A stretch of 64,000 bases of DNA from Gamsiella multidivaricata (GCF_025024155.1 NW_026251719.1:186001-250000); one strand, 5' to 3'. Shown: positions 1 to 12,143, counted from the first letter of the stretch. Notes: generated by a model not told the origin, from the sequence alone. Made by a program: numbers and translations.

Positions 1-1619
1 TTTTTTTTTTTTGGTGGTTAGAATAGGCATGCGTTTGTATTTTCGACCAGCCTTCTTTTCTTCCTAGCCCCATCGAGGTGCTCTTTTTCTTCAATTTAGT
101 CTGCAGCTGGGCACCGGGCACAGTTATACAAGTCACCGGTTTTCTTTTATGTACTGTATAAAGCGCGAGTAGTCTAAGCGTAGAAAACGACTTAACGGAT
201 TGACTACACTCCCTTTTGCGAAATAGCACACATTTCATAGGAAAAGTGTGCTATTTCCACTGAATCGAAAGTTATAAACGATGCTATTCACTTTTATGGC
301 GGCGGTGACCCTATCTTATATCCTCGCAGTGTTTACGCGTGTCATGCTCACTTTTTCCCTCCCCGAAAAGCAGCACGATTGGTGATCCGTAAATCCAAGC
401 AGATATAAAATCTCGACTGAATAGTCCCTTTATATTTTTGATTCAGTGGAAATAGCACACTTTTCCTATGAAATGTGTGCTATTTCGCAAAAGGGAGTGT
501 AGTCTTCGCCGATGAAAAGAAAAGAGCAGCAGGACATATTTTTTTTATTCAACGAATGGCTCGGAAGACGTCCCCCTGTACGATTTGCAGGGTTCCTTAT
601 TTTTCAAGCGCTATCGTAGATGGGTGAACAAGAGCTGGTTGCGCGCGTCACTGAAAGTATTTTGCATGGATTCTGTGCCAGCCTCCATAACTGCAAACAC
701 AGCAACGCATAGAAATATTATTAGTTTAGCTGAATTGAGTTATGCCATAAAATACGGATCTCTGTCCCGATCTGAGATCTGTTGCAGGATCGGGATCTTT
801 GCTGACTTAAATTTTTTTACGCAAGTTTGCGCCTCACTTTGAGATAGACTATGCTTACATTCATTCGTAACTCTCTTGACGATAAGCAGCACACGCACAT
901 TCTTTCCCGGAAACAAACACTCATCCCATCCAGAAACACATCCGCACATTCACCCATATCCACAGCATATCGATTTCTTGCCGATCTAAGTCCTTGCACA
1001 AGCATGCATCATTCGTATCATCCGATCGTTCGTGTCGCCCGTACCATTCGTCTTTCCGATTACACATCCAAAAAGAAAGGGAAGAAAGAAAAGGGAGTAA
1101 GAAAGACGGTGTAGCAGGGGGAGGACACCTGCTGGGCCTGATCGATTTTCCTTCCCATCTGGGCATTTGAACTGTACGTAAGGGCATTTTTGCATTTCCA
1201 TGCCCCTCGCTGTCTGCTCTCTCTTTCTCTCCTTTCTCACCTTCTCGTCGTCCTCAACCCTCCAATAATTAGCCGTCCACTCACCCTCGACCGCACACTT
1301 TCCTCGATCCCCACCCGCATTCACTTCCCTCATTCTTCATTCGCTCTGCTCATCTCCCTCTCCCTCTTCCCTTCCTCCCTTCTTTATTTGTTACCATTGC
1401 ACTGGCTGCCTTCTATACCGGTCGACCATCGGACCCATCGCCCCTTCTTTTTCCCGCACACTCTCCCCTCCTCCACATCTTTTCCTTCTTTTCCTTCTTT
1501 TCTCTCTGGTCTTCTTCCCTGGCCAACTACCTCCTCCTCTCCTCTGCCGCTTCTTTTGCACGCAGCCAGCCAACCCCATGGTCTAGCCGCTAGTCTGCCG
1601 ATAAAAGAGAGTCGTCGCA
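1..1619. other. Intergenic region and GATA-factor promoter/5' UTR
   Basis: Apart from the inverted-repeat element at 202-504 there is no supportable gene here. The window opens with a T-run. From about 1190 to 1610 the plus strand is strongly C/T-rich, which is typical of a fungal promoter or 5' leader ahead of the ATG at 1620. Short open frames in this stretch have pyrimidine-driven composition (Leu/Ser/Pro/Phe) and no domain. Confidence 0.6.
202..504. mobile_element. MITE-like element with 65-bp perfect inverted arms
   Basis: Positions 202-266 and 440-504 are exact reverse complements (65 bp each) around a loop of about 173 bp that has no open reading frame. Inside each arm GAAATAGCACAC is repeated inverted as GTGTGCTATTTC after a 14-base spacer, so each arm is itself a hairpin. 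TA dinucleotides at 205-206 and 500-501 bracket a core that begins CACTCCC and ends GGGAGTG, a layout like a Tc1/mariner-type non-autonomous element with a TA duplication. That class assignment is inference. The three outer bases on each side (gac/gtc) also match. No second copy is visible in the window and no transposase is nearby. Confidence 0.75.
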
Positions 1620-4598
1620 ATGGATCCGCGGCAACGGAACTTTCCCTCTGTCGCTCAGAATGCAGAGAGCAATCTCCCGTCTCTCTCGCCGCAAAAAAGT
1701 CTCAGTGCCCATCATGATCGTCACTTGCAGCCGAATCTCCCTTCGCCAACGCGCACCTCAGTCTCCTCAGCCTCCTCCACCGCACCGTTCCTGCAGCAGC
1801 ACCTCTCCTCCTCCCATCCAAGAACACCGTACTTAAGCCATCACATTCCATCACCTACACACTCCGCCACCCTCACCAGCCCATCCTCTCGCTCACTACA
1901 GCTGCGCCGACACAGAGATTTAGACCGTCTGGAGGACGTTCGCTCGTCTCGACATTCGACTCCATCATCCACCTACGAGAACCCCACTCAGACTATTGAT
2001 CCCTGGCCCCAGACCTATTCTCCACACCCTACCTTCAACGTCGCCTCCACCGCGACCTTTTCCACTCACCTAAGCCATCCCTTTGCGCGCCCCGTCGTTT
2101 TTGATCGCGGCGCCTATGATCGCCCTACCCTATACAACCAATTGATCGGGCCTGGGGCACCCAATGATCCCTATATTGATCCTCATAAAAAGCGATCTTT
2201 CGGGAGCCACGAAGTGTACTATGGTTCCAATGGATCTGCGTCAGTTGCCTACGACGATCAGGAGATCGCACGGTTACGAAGGTTGTCAACAAGAGAAAAC
2301 AGCGACAATATCACACCCCCATGTTCCTCTTTGTATCGTCATGGCGATGATATACACTTTGCAAACAGAGGGGAAGCATGGCAGCACGAAACTCGGGAGA
2401 GGCTCAATGATGATCTGGAATATGGAGATCACCGGGGGCGACTCATTCCTGGTACAACGGCAGTATCATCATCATCATCAACAACAACAATATCTAGTCC
2501 ACATCCCCATTATTCTTCAAATCTGCAATCGCAACTACCCTACTTGAACTCAAAGCAGATGCGTGGACACTCTCAACAGCAACAGCAACAGCATCAGCAT
2601 CTACATCCGCGCCCGCATCCTCATCCGCACGAGTCTCCGGCGATGTCGCCACGACAGTCGGGCTCTCAACTTTCTTTGGATGTCACACCCACGGACAATG
2701 TCAGTGCTCACAATCGCCGTCATACTGACCGATTGCAGTCGCTTGATCGCACACATCCTCATGCAGTACTGGAGCCAGATAACGAACCACGCAGGTCCCA
2801 TCCACACCAACCACATCCGTGGACACAATCTTCTTCCTTGGAGCCCAGGGCATCACTGGCCTCTCCATTGCATTCAAGCCTTTCCTCTTCCTGCTTTTCA
2901 TCGTCTCAGCCCCAGTCGCAGCACTTCCCCCAGCTCTATACCTCAGGCCCTGGTTCCACAACGCATGCAGGAGAGAAGAGTGCACTTGACGGCATTTCAT
3001 TTCAGCAGCAACAGCAGCAACGTACGCATCTAGACCCAAATGATTATTCGCACAGCCTTAGCAGCTCCAATTTGGAGAGACTGAACCGTCCTGATTGCCA
3101 CGATCATCGCGATCATCGCGAATGTCGCTCCTCATCTTTATCTCATCCTTACACTCACCAGCATGATGCAGAGCCCCCTTTCATGCCCCTAGGGTCTTCT
3201 CCTTATGCCACACAGCCGTACCTTCATGCAGATCAGGCCCAGCAAAAGCATTCTCGTCCAGTTCATAATTCCAACCAGGCTAACGCTTACCCTCCACCCA
3301 GTGAACTACACGACCAGTCATACTCTGTTCATTCGACATCTGTCCCGTCGTCTTCCACTGCTCTACCCTCACATCCTCCTCCAGCTTCACCAAAAAGATC
3401 ACCACCAATTGAGATACCCACGTCTTCCGGGGGCGGATTTAATGACCATAGCGAGGGCCCAAGACCACATCGCCGCCAGAATTGTCATGAGGACCAAGAA
3501 GATACCGAACCCGACAGCAGCAGCAGCAGCAGCAGCAGTCTGAGCAGCAGTCAGGCGCAATGGCAGTCTTCCTCGAAAGACATGGACAACATGAACTACA
3601 AATTCGGGACAGATATGCCTACAACGGTCGATCTCAAGTCTGCAATCGAAACCTGCGACATTCTCTGTCAGTTTGCACTCCATTATGCCAGACAGGACCC
3701 GCATGAGACCCGGGCCCAATCCAATGCTGGCGAGGAGCGGGATTCTAATCACCGTGCCAACCTTCAGACCATTCGAAACTTGAATTCAGTTATGCTGATG
3801 GGCGTCCAGGCCACTAGCCGTGAGGGAGCTGATGGACGGCCCCGAGCAGGGGATAATGAGCAACCAGGTCGATCAGGCGATGCTTCAATGGCGGATAGTG
3901 GCGACGATGGTAGTGACAATGACGAGAAGTCTGAACTCAGTTTCGGAGCTGGTCCGCCTTCGAACGAGATAGTGCACGAGCTGGCCAAGGCTGCGACGTC
4001 TATCTTTCAGCTTGGAATCCGTATCAAGGCTTGGGTGAGCATGTCGCCTAAGGAAAGGGAGCTCGATGAGGAGATTAACATCATTCGAGGCAAGCGATGC
4101 CTCTTCATGGATGGTTCAGCCACACTGCCTTTGCCCAGTCTAAATCTTCATAATTTCAAAGGCGAGCAGGATCTTGCGCAAGGGCAAAATGAGTTCAAGG
4201 GTCTGTATGGCCGATCCAAGAATGCGAACTCGCCATCGTCTGTTTCCGGACTCAAGCGACTTAGAGATAGCAGCGCGGATCCGCGGATGCAGGGCGAGCG
4301 CGAGCGGAGTCATTCACAGTTCAACACGCCTATGGGTCCATACAAATCGATTGTCTCTCCACAGGGCGGATCAACGTTGGATGAAAGTGGCCTGACGAGT
4401 ACAAAATCGACAGGCAGCATCAAGAGCTTGATTTTGGACAGCAGTGATGGGACACAACAAAAATACCGCAAACGAGCCAAACGCATACACCCGCCCGGAC
4501 GGTGCCTGTCATGCGATTCTTCAGATACACCGGAGTGGCGACGCGGCCCCGAAGGAGCACGTACCCTGTGCAACGCCTGCGGTCTCCGTAAGTTGAAG

Positions 4599-4631
<33 letters not shown>

Positions 4632-4970
4632 GAGAGCTGAACGGTTTGGCAGCAACGAGCAGGACACTCATCTTTACATATTTTTTCTTTGCCACCAGAT
4701 TATGCCAAGCTACTGAAACGCCAGCAACAGCAACAGCAACATCAGGAGCAACAGCGACAGCAGAACCAGCTCCAGTATGACGATCAAGGAGGAAATATTA
4801 GCATAAGCAATGTTATCGGCAAGAGCCTTTCTCGTATTCGGCTGCAAGCTCGCGATGTTCAGTTTCAAAGGCGACTCAAGGATGGTATATTCACAGATGG
4901 AGTGTCGATACCAGAAGCAGCATCATCGTCATCAACAGCAGATCTGATGGATCAAGACTATCAAACCTAA
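1620..4970 (+). CDS. GATA-type zinc-finger transcription factor, NsdD-like
   Basis: Two exons, 1620-4587 and 4699-4970, give 1079 aa. The join falls inside the GATA finger: GGTCTCC then GTAAGT, with acceptor CCACCAG, restores CGLHYAKL. The finger starts near residue 961 (CLSCDSSDTPEWRRGPEG, then LCNACGLHYAKL). The spacing C-x2-C-x18-C-x2-C and the HYAKL tail are those of fungal NsdD/SUB-1-type GATA factors, which control sexual development and light or metabolic responses in Ascomycota. The first roughly 650 residues are Ser/Pro/His/Gln-rich and probably disordered. A helical region near 670-840 contains acidic stretches. After the finger comes a Gln tract and a short tail. The 111-nt intron carries a run of about 26 T. 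Reading through the intron would truncate the protein within the finger. Family call firm; orthology to NsdD itself is inference. Confidence 0.88.
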
Positions 4971-5500
4971 ACCCGCCATCACTACCAGTAGCGGCGGCAT
5001 TGCTATCAGCAGAAGCCGGCCTGGCAAAAGTACCATCGACTCAAGTCGGCTAACAAGTCCTGACAAGCAGCAACATTTTGTCTTTGTGTTTCTTTGTTCT
5101 TCCCATTCGCTTTATTCCTCTGTTTCATTCTAGCATTATGGCGTTTTCTTTTTTCTAGTTTTGTTACCACTAACGAATAACCGTGTACTATAGTTTTATT
5201 TATAATCCTTCCATTGTCATTTGTTCACTCTTTTTTTTTTCTGTTCTCTGTTCTCTGTTGTATAAATGAAGCGAAAGAGAATAATATTTCACGATACCCG
5301 TATTCCTTTTGCTGTCATATCAAGAAATGTGCGTTTATTTGGGATGCTGGTTAATGAATAGTTCGCTGGAAAGAAGCGATGCAGACGCGTCAAAAGGATC
5401 ATATTTGCATTGCTTAATAGCAAAGGGCATAGAACCGTGCCTGGCAATCGTCTTGAGTGGCTATTAGAAAAAATAAACCGCCACCACCAGAAAGACTCGG
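4971..5500. other. 3' flank between convergent genes
   Basis: This is the T-rich 3' untranslated/flanking sequence of the GATA gene, facing the 3' end of the minus-strand lectin-like gene. I see no further gene. The boundary between the two transcripts cannot be placed from sequence alone. Confidence 0.5.
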
Positions 5501-6362
5501 TCAGCATGATGTTTTGAATGGGATAGAGAAAGAGGCCCTTGACAAAGAAAAAAGAGGAGATGACAGCTTACATTCAAGACGGTTACCCATCAGCCCGTTG
5601 ACCAACACTGCAGGGCAAGCACCCTGACTCTGGACCTGTTCACCGAACCAGCTATGTTATTTTTCAAATCAAGCAAAAAAGATATCGTAAGCATAAAGTC
5701 CGCAACCACGCATTCTCCGGTATCAATCCACTGACATTATCCTTTTTTTTTTTTTTTTTTTTTTTTTGAGCCATTCCGCGTTCTTTGCTTGTTTGCTTGC
5801 TTGCTTACCTCTTGATCCACAATCTCTGATCCGAAAACAACCCTAAAGAGCTAAACGCCTCCCTGAATCGATCAACATTCGTGCCATCGACCAAGGCCAG
5901 CTCCGATCCACAGGCCACACACGCCTGGAGGGCCTCCTGATAAGTTAATGGACTCTTGATCAAGAAGGATTGCATATCTGGTAGGTACACTCGATCCCTG
6001 GTCCTGCATCCTGGCCCACCTCCACTTCCGCTGGCGATGTTGTTCTCAGCGGTGACGGTACCGAATTGCGGTTGCTGTTGCTCGGCTTGGAGGGCGAAAT
6101 TGGCGTAGGGCTGGAACTGACCGCGGTCGCTGCCTTGGCGAGATTGCTGGGTGTTACCTATTTGGGAGTTCCATTCAAGGTGTGATACCATTGAAGCGCC
6201 AGCAGGGTTGTGATTAGGGTCGAGATGATGGTTTGGGTCGTTGCGTGCGGGGTATGCGAAATGTGAGAGGATGGATCCACCTTGTACGCCGCCGCTTGAG
6301 AGCGTTAGGGCCAGGAAAAAGGCGGCAGATAATGCTGTGATGGATGTGTATATGGACTTCAT
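5501..6362 (-). CDS. Secreted C-type-lectin-like protein (tentative two-exon model)
   Basis: Exon 1 (6362-5809) starts with a clear signal peptide (MKSIYTSITALSAAFFLALT). It continues through a Gln/Asn-rich linker to a domain beginning CRTRDRVYLPDMQSFLI, followed by YQEALQACVACGSELALVDG and ending in LWIK. This resembles the first half of short C-type-lectin-like folds: Cys, an aromatic, a helix with A-x-x-AC-x-x-CG, then the W-I motif. The exon ends at an AG|GTAAGC donor. A phase-compatible acceptor at 5628-5629 would add exon 5627-5501, encoding SQGACPAVLVNGLMGNRLEC and a tail, for 226 aa in total. Two other acceptors upstream give shorter, Cys-poor ends, so the C-terminus is uncertain. Secretion is well supported; sugar binding is not shown. 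Confidence 0.6.
5741..5767. repeat. Poly(T/A) run in intron
   Basis: An uninterrupted run of about 27 T on the plus strand (A on the coding strand) lies inside the intron of the lectin-like gene, just downstream of its donor. Comparable runs recur across the window in introns and intergenic DNA. Confidence 0.8.
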
Positions 6363-6912
6363 GTGTTTGTTTGCTTGCTTGCTTGGTATCTTGAAGGTGG
6401 GGTTGCTGTTGTTTTGTCTGGGGTTAGTTTGAAAAAGGTGGAAGCGATGGGTTCTGTCGAGTTGGGAATGAGAAGGTGATCAACCGCCGAAGGCGTGACG
6501 GCCTAAAACCAATCCCTTTAGGGCATTTTTAGCATGAGTGCAGAACGATGACAAAAGAGCTGCTGCTGCTGAGGCAAGCAAGCACCCCTAAGAGGATGCG
6601 ATCGATAACTTTTGGCAATGCAGTGTTCCAGGGTCATGGTGTCTGTGCGGGAATGTTGTTAATTGCTTCAACGGCTGCTTTCTTTGTTCGATGCCAATTG
6701 CTCTATGTTTTTTTATTTCAATGAATATGGCAAATGAGAAGAGGTAATAATTACAGAAATCTATACATTTCAGGGGGGAGAGGCAGAGCAAGCAATGGGG
6801 CAGCAACTACGAACGGAAAACGATCAACGGAGAGCGTCCCTGGGCGCTCCTGACAGATCCATGGATAGTTGCCCACGGGGTTGAGCAGGATCCATGTCGC
6901 GACGTGCCCACT
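6363..6912. other. Intergenic, promoter of lectin-like gene and 3' flank of mS38 gene
   Basis: The sequence upstream of the ATG at 6362 holds short GCTT/CAAG repeats in the leader. I see no coding sequence; small open frames here overlap the mS38 3' end in other frames. Confidence 0.5.
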
Positions 6913-8021
6913 TTACTTTCCAAGTTTCTTACGCAACGCCCTGGTTCTCTTTCGTAGTTTCTTGTACTTGTGCTTGCGCATCTTAATTCTCCGTTTGCGC
7001 AGAACACTTGTCATATACATAACACCTGCATGGCTCAGGGACGGATCCATAATCGATTCTGCTGTCGCTGATATTGCCGCTATTGATTCTCCTGATGTTG
7101 ATGCTTCTGTGTCCTCTTCCATATGGCTCAATTGCCCTTCCTGTCCCTGCTTATCGGCCATGCGAAGGAACGCATCGATCGTCTGGTTCGCATCCGTAAG
7201 AGAGGGAGGCAAACTCGCCCAAGCAGTTGCTGTTGGTGTCACCAATGCTGATTGAGATAGTGATGTTGGAGGCGAGTATGGCTGAAGAGTTGAAAAGTAA
7301 TTGGCAAGGTCATACACAGGATCTAAAGGAAAAAAAAAAGAAAGAGACAGAATAACATTCAATTAGTATGGCTGTCGATCTAGCAGGTACAGAATACACC
7401 ATGACAATTAACATAGGGATAGCCAATGCCGCATGTTGTGCGTATAGATAATGCGTCATGCCATATTGTGTTAATTCGCTCCTATGAGCCATCGATCGTT
7501 TAGTGTCACGAGTCGTATGTTGGCTCCTCCCCCGATAGAAAATAGAAGAACGGCTTCCTGGCCAGATAAGGGAATCCACCCGTGCATTAAACAAAATGGA
7601 GTTCTGGGGTATGAACGAAGACGCAAGGAAAGCATTTCTAGAAAATATGGCTTCAAAAGCGCACAAATAACTTGCCTTCATAGTCCTCCTCGTTCATCAA
7701 GTTACTGCTGTTGCTCGTAAACATGGGTCCGTTGGTGATCCCCAATAAAGGGCGGTGGAGTGCAAAGAAGGAGCCGTGAGCGAGATCTACCCGGTGGAGC
7801 TCGAACGAGGCATTGACAGGGGCCTCATTCGTTGTGATGGGTTCCATATCCGCATTGTTGCTGTTGTCATTATCACGGCTTGAGGAGGACGAGGATTGGT
7901 GGCGGACGGTGCCAACAAAGACCACTGGACGGACAAAGTGTGCGATTCGCCGGTCCCTGAGAGCTGATTTCAGAACAGAGATTGGCGGAGCACCAGCCCG
8001 CTTGATGAGTCCTGTAAACAT
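6913..8021 (-). CDS. COX24: Mitochondrial small ribosomal subunit protein mS38 (Cox24/AURKAIP1 family)
   Basis: Exons 8021-7676 and 7322-6913 give 251 aa. The last about 30 residues (SVLRKRRIKMRKHK followed by KYKKLRKRTRALRKK) are the hallmark of mS38, a very basic C-terminal helix that contacts mitoribosomal rRNA. Yeast Cox24/Qri5 and animal AURKAIP1 end the same way. The N-terminus (MFTGLIKRAGAPPISVLKSA) is basic and Ser/Ala-rich, as expected of a mitochondrial presequence. The middle is poorly conserved, as is normal for the family. The intron starts with GC, not GT (AAG|GCAAGT), and ends CTTTAG. Only this choice joins the exons in frame (GAT codon across the junction). Divergent from the LAMMER kinase gene. 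Confidence 0.88.
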
Positions 8022-9170
8022 CGAGTCAGCTATTGACTATGCAGCAAGGATAATGGGAAGCTTTGAGTTTCGGCGTACTTGTTTGTGCTGATGAAGTGGT
8101 GGAAGTGATTTGGAAGGATGTGAGATGAACAAGCCGGACCAGAAGGGCAAAGGCATTCTACGGGGGACTATGGTAACGTGATTATTCAGCGCAGCTAAAA
8201 TGTTCGTTATTTCCTGAATGCCTTAATGGTGCTCTTCCCAATTTCCCAATGTTACCAGGAATATGACAGAGAACTGGAAAGGATAAAACGGCAAGATGTG
8301 GCAACGGCATGGTTCACGGTGCATGCTCAATTGGCGTTGAGTGCGTATATGCGTATGTGTTTGTGTATAGGTCGTTTTTTATGTTTTCACTTTGATCGGT
8401 GTATTTTATGTGAACTACAATGATAGTACTCCAGATACACAGGTGATGATGATGCTCCCATGGACCGGTTGCTGTTGTCGCTGTTGTTGTTGTTGTTGCT
8501 GCTGCTGTTGTCGTTGTTTTTTCCTTGACAGCAACCAGCATGTCAGCAGAGAGAGTGGGGGGTGAGTATGAGCAACAAAGCAACACAAATCAGTCGGCTC
8601 TTTATAACCTTCCTTGCAGGTTGTGTTCAACCCTTGTCTTGACTTCCTTGACTTGACTTATTTTCGGCACATACACATACAAACCACAGGGGAGTCTGCC
8701 CCTCTCGACAACATTACATACGCCCGACTGCTTCAATCTCCCTGTCTATTTTTTTTTTTTTTTTTTTTGTATTTTCTGTTTGCCTTTCCATTTTCTCCCT
8801 TCTCTCGTTCCCGCTCTCTTCTTCTGTCACTTCGTCCCTGAGTAAAGGATTCTTTCAGCGATTTTTTTCATTTGCGAACCAGGATCATTCGGCCTTGATC
8901 CGGCACCCACAAGGACATCGAGCTTAATAACTACCAAGGACAGGATCCTGATCATCGGATTCAACATTCAATCGAACACTTTTTTTTGTGTACTCTTCAA
9001 ACCTGTCCTGTCCTGTCCTGTCTCTTCCGCCTAGGAAACAGAGGAAACCAATAGCCAGACTTAAGCAAGTCCATATCGACGGCTCTTCTTCTTATCGATT
9101 ATCAACTAATTCGACTTGTTGACCAAAGGACTTCAAACGACGACCTTTTGTTGAAGGTGCAGATATCTGG
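8022..9170. other. Divergent promoter region between mS38 and LAMMER kinase genes
   Basis: About 1.15 kb. It contains a GTT/GCT trinucleotide microsatellite at about 8466-8520 that mimics poly-Gln/Thr frames, a T-run at 8749-8768, C/T-rich leader sequence from about 8780, and CCTGT tandem repeats at about 9003-9022. No gene is supported. Confidence 0.55.
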
Positions 9171-12143
9171 ATGGCAATGACTACTTCGCGGGCACGTTCA
9201 GGAAAGCGAGCAACAGACTGGGCAGAATTCTACAAGAACGGACCTCCTCAGGAGGTCATTGTTATCGATGATGATACTCCGCCCCCTTCGTCCTCATCGG
9301 CATCTTCAACGTCCTCGCGCCACCATCATCAAGTGCCTGGGAGCAACAGTGCCAACGGCAGACATTATCATCATCATCGCAGCTACCATGACCCATACCA
9401 GCCTGGCTCTTCGCCCCGATCACATGCGATGCCGCCGCCGCCAGCAACTTACTCACATCACTCCAACCACGCTGACCAGGGCCCGCCAGCAAACGGCCAC
9501 AGTAGTAATGGGCACCACTACCATGCTTACAATACGTCGACACCCATGGCACCCGCGATCTCGGACCCTGGGCCTGGTCGTACGCTGAGACGGTCCAACA
9601 AGCGTCTGCCATCGACGGAACTGATCCCAAGAGGACCCAATGGATCGTACTCACACTCAACAAGCCAGCAATACCATCATCAAGAATATTATCCTCCGAC
9701 TGGGGACCATGATCCGCGGCACTATGGTTACCAAGACGATCCATACTCATCTCATCATCATCCACCTCAATCTCATCACCATTATCAGCAACATTACCCA
9801 CCTCCACACCGCCACCAACAACAAGAACATCATCTACACCACGCAACTAATGGATACGTAAATGGCTATTACCCTCCGCCGGGACCAGCAATGAGCTCGA
9901 TACCGCCAGCAAAAAGGCGGAGAAAGTCTATTTCAGATGTCAAGTATGTCGGCCCGCCACCTCCTCCACCTGCGTCCCATGGGAACCATGGCTATTCCGG
10001 ATATTACCCTCCACCAACCAATGGACCTAGTGTAAGCAATGGCGCGCCTGCGTCGAATCGGGACGTAAGTTTGCAGGAATCTTGAATGGCGTAGCGTTGT
10101 AAATTTCTATCGGCTTTGCTCTTTTGAATATGGGCTATCGCTAACTGGGTTGATGGTGCTCTTCGCTGATCTTTGTTACTTTAGGCGCTGCCAATTATGC
10201 CCACATGGGATGACAAGGAAGGTCATTATATTGTTGTGCCTGGCGAAGATCTCACGTCCAGATGTAAGTTAGGCCACCTTTACTCATTTCACGTCGCTTT
10301 TTTCCGCAAAGAAAAAGTCCCATGGGATTTACCTGGTGCGGATGAAATTATTTGGCGAGGCTATTATGAGGAAAGGGGTCCTAACTATTGCTTTCGATAC
10401 CTGCTTGCACTAGATAAAATCATTCGCCTTTTGGGACAGGGTACATTTGGAAAAGTCGTGGAGTGCTATGACCGTCAGACTGGAATGCATTGCGCTATCA
10501 AGATTATTCGAGCGGTACAGAAGTATAGGGACGCCAGCAAAATTGAGGCTCGAGTCTTGAACACCCTCAAGCGGAGTGATCCGCAAAACTCCTAGTAAGT
10601 ATAAGAACAGTGTACTGTGATATTACATTTTGGATAAATTGCGATATCGTATGAATTGAAATCCTCATCAATTCCTCCTTTCCTTCATTACCTTCTAGTA
10701 AATGTCTTCATTTGAACGACTGTTTCGATTACAGGAATCATGTATGCATGGTGTTTGATCTATTGGGTCAATCCATATATGACTGGCTCAAAGACAATGC
10801 GTTCTGTCCGTTCCCGCCCAACCAGATCCAATATTTCGCCCGCCAGCTATTCAGCAGTGTCGCATGTAAGGCTGCGGGACTTTTAGCTTGTTCGACGAAG
10901 GGTCCGGAATCGCTAAAACGATTACCAATCGGTGGTTGTTAATTCTTACTTCATTTCATTTCTGCCCCTTACAGTTCTTCATCGTTTACGACTGGTTCAC
11001 ACGGACTTAAAACCGGAGAACATCCTGCTTGTTGATGGTGATTACCGACAAGTACCCTACAAGGTATGTCAGCTTCCATTTCTTTATCTGCACCGCCATA
11101 TGCACAGGGGTTTGTGCTAATATGAAGTGCTCTGTTCTTCTTATATTTGATGATTAGAAATCGTCGATAAAAACGAGAAGAGTTCTTTTGGACCCAGAGA
11201 TTCGGTTGATTGATTTTGGAAGTGCCACTTTTCAGGATGAGCATCATTCAACTGTCGTATGCACACGGCACTATCGTGCACCAGAGATCATTCTAGGTAA
11301 GCGCTCTGTGCAACCGTTGTGCGATCAATTGCCTTGCCTTCTTTATAAGCAATTCTGATTGTACTTTTGCGCGCGAATGAAACTAATCTTCATGCATTAA
11401 ACATTTTATCGATGTCGAACAACTAGGACTCGGATGGTCATATCCGTGCGATATTTGGTCTATAGGATGCATTCTGGTTGAGTTTTTGACAGGCGAAGCG
11501 CTATTCCAGACACATGATAATTTGGAGCATTTGGCGATGATGCAGGCTGTACTGGGACCCATTCCCGACAAACTAATTCGTGCATCCCAGTAAGTCCTTG
11601 GAAAGTGATACAAGGACAACTCTCAAATGATAGGGTCATCATATCGTACGATGTTAATAGTTCGTTCGTTCGTTGCTTTATTTCCTTGGTTGATGTAGCA
11701 AATCATCGCAAAAATACTTTGTTCAAGGACGATTGGACTACCCGAACGAGGAGACGAAACGTAACAGCCGGAAATATGTTAAAGCATTGCGGCCATTACG
11801 TGTATGTGTACCCATCCATGTCTTGTTAATCCCCTTATGATCCCCTCGTACCGTTCTTCTTGCTAAAACTGACATTGTTTTCGCTTACATGGTTTATCAG
11901 GACTATGTGGTATCGCCGGATAGTAGTGAAGAAAATTCGGCTTTTGCACGCGAGTTCTTAGATCTACTCAGTCGGCTGCTGGCATATGACCCTGCAGAAC
12001 GAATCACAGCTGCCCAGGCATTGCGACACCCTTACTTTAATTATGTCGTGAACGAGAACGGGCAAGTACTGGGGGTCAAGAAGTCGTCGTCGACGTCTTC
12101 TGCGTCCTCGTCTTCTTCGAGATCATCCGTAACTGCGGTATAA
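9171..12143 (+). CDS. LAMMER-family dual-specificity protein kinase (CLK/Kns1/Lkh1)
   Basis: Nine exons close exactly in phase to 685 aa: 9171-10064, 10185-10263, 10414-10594, 10699-10865, 10975-11063, 11158-11296, 11427-11589, 11699-11801 and 11901-12143. The first about 300 residues are His/Pro/Tyr-rich and disordered. The kinase domain starts near residue 326 with GQGTFGKVV. It then has the AIKII lysine, [11 protein letters not shown] (catalytic loop, about 451), IDFGSATF (about 489), [20 protein letters not shown], and the family signature region [12 protein letters not shown] (about 550). LAMMER kinases phosphorylate SR-type splicing factors and, in yeasts, control filamentation and TORC1/Pol III repression. 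The signature normally reads EHLAMMERILGP, so this copy lacks the E-R pair. The C-terminus ends in a Ser/Thr tail. Confidence 0.95.

Noticed and set aside
1190..1717. Plus-strand open frame of 175 codons upstream of the GATA gene
   Set aside because: Leu/Ser/Pro/Phe-rich translation of a C/T-rich leader; overlaps the true start in another frame and has no domain.
8415..8586. Poly-Gln and poly-Thr frames on the minus strand
   Set aside because: Produced by a GTT/GCT microsatellite in the divergent promoter; no coding context.
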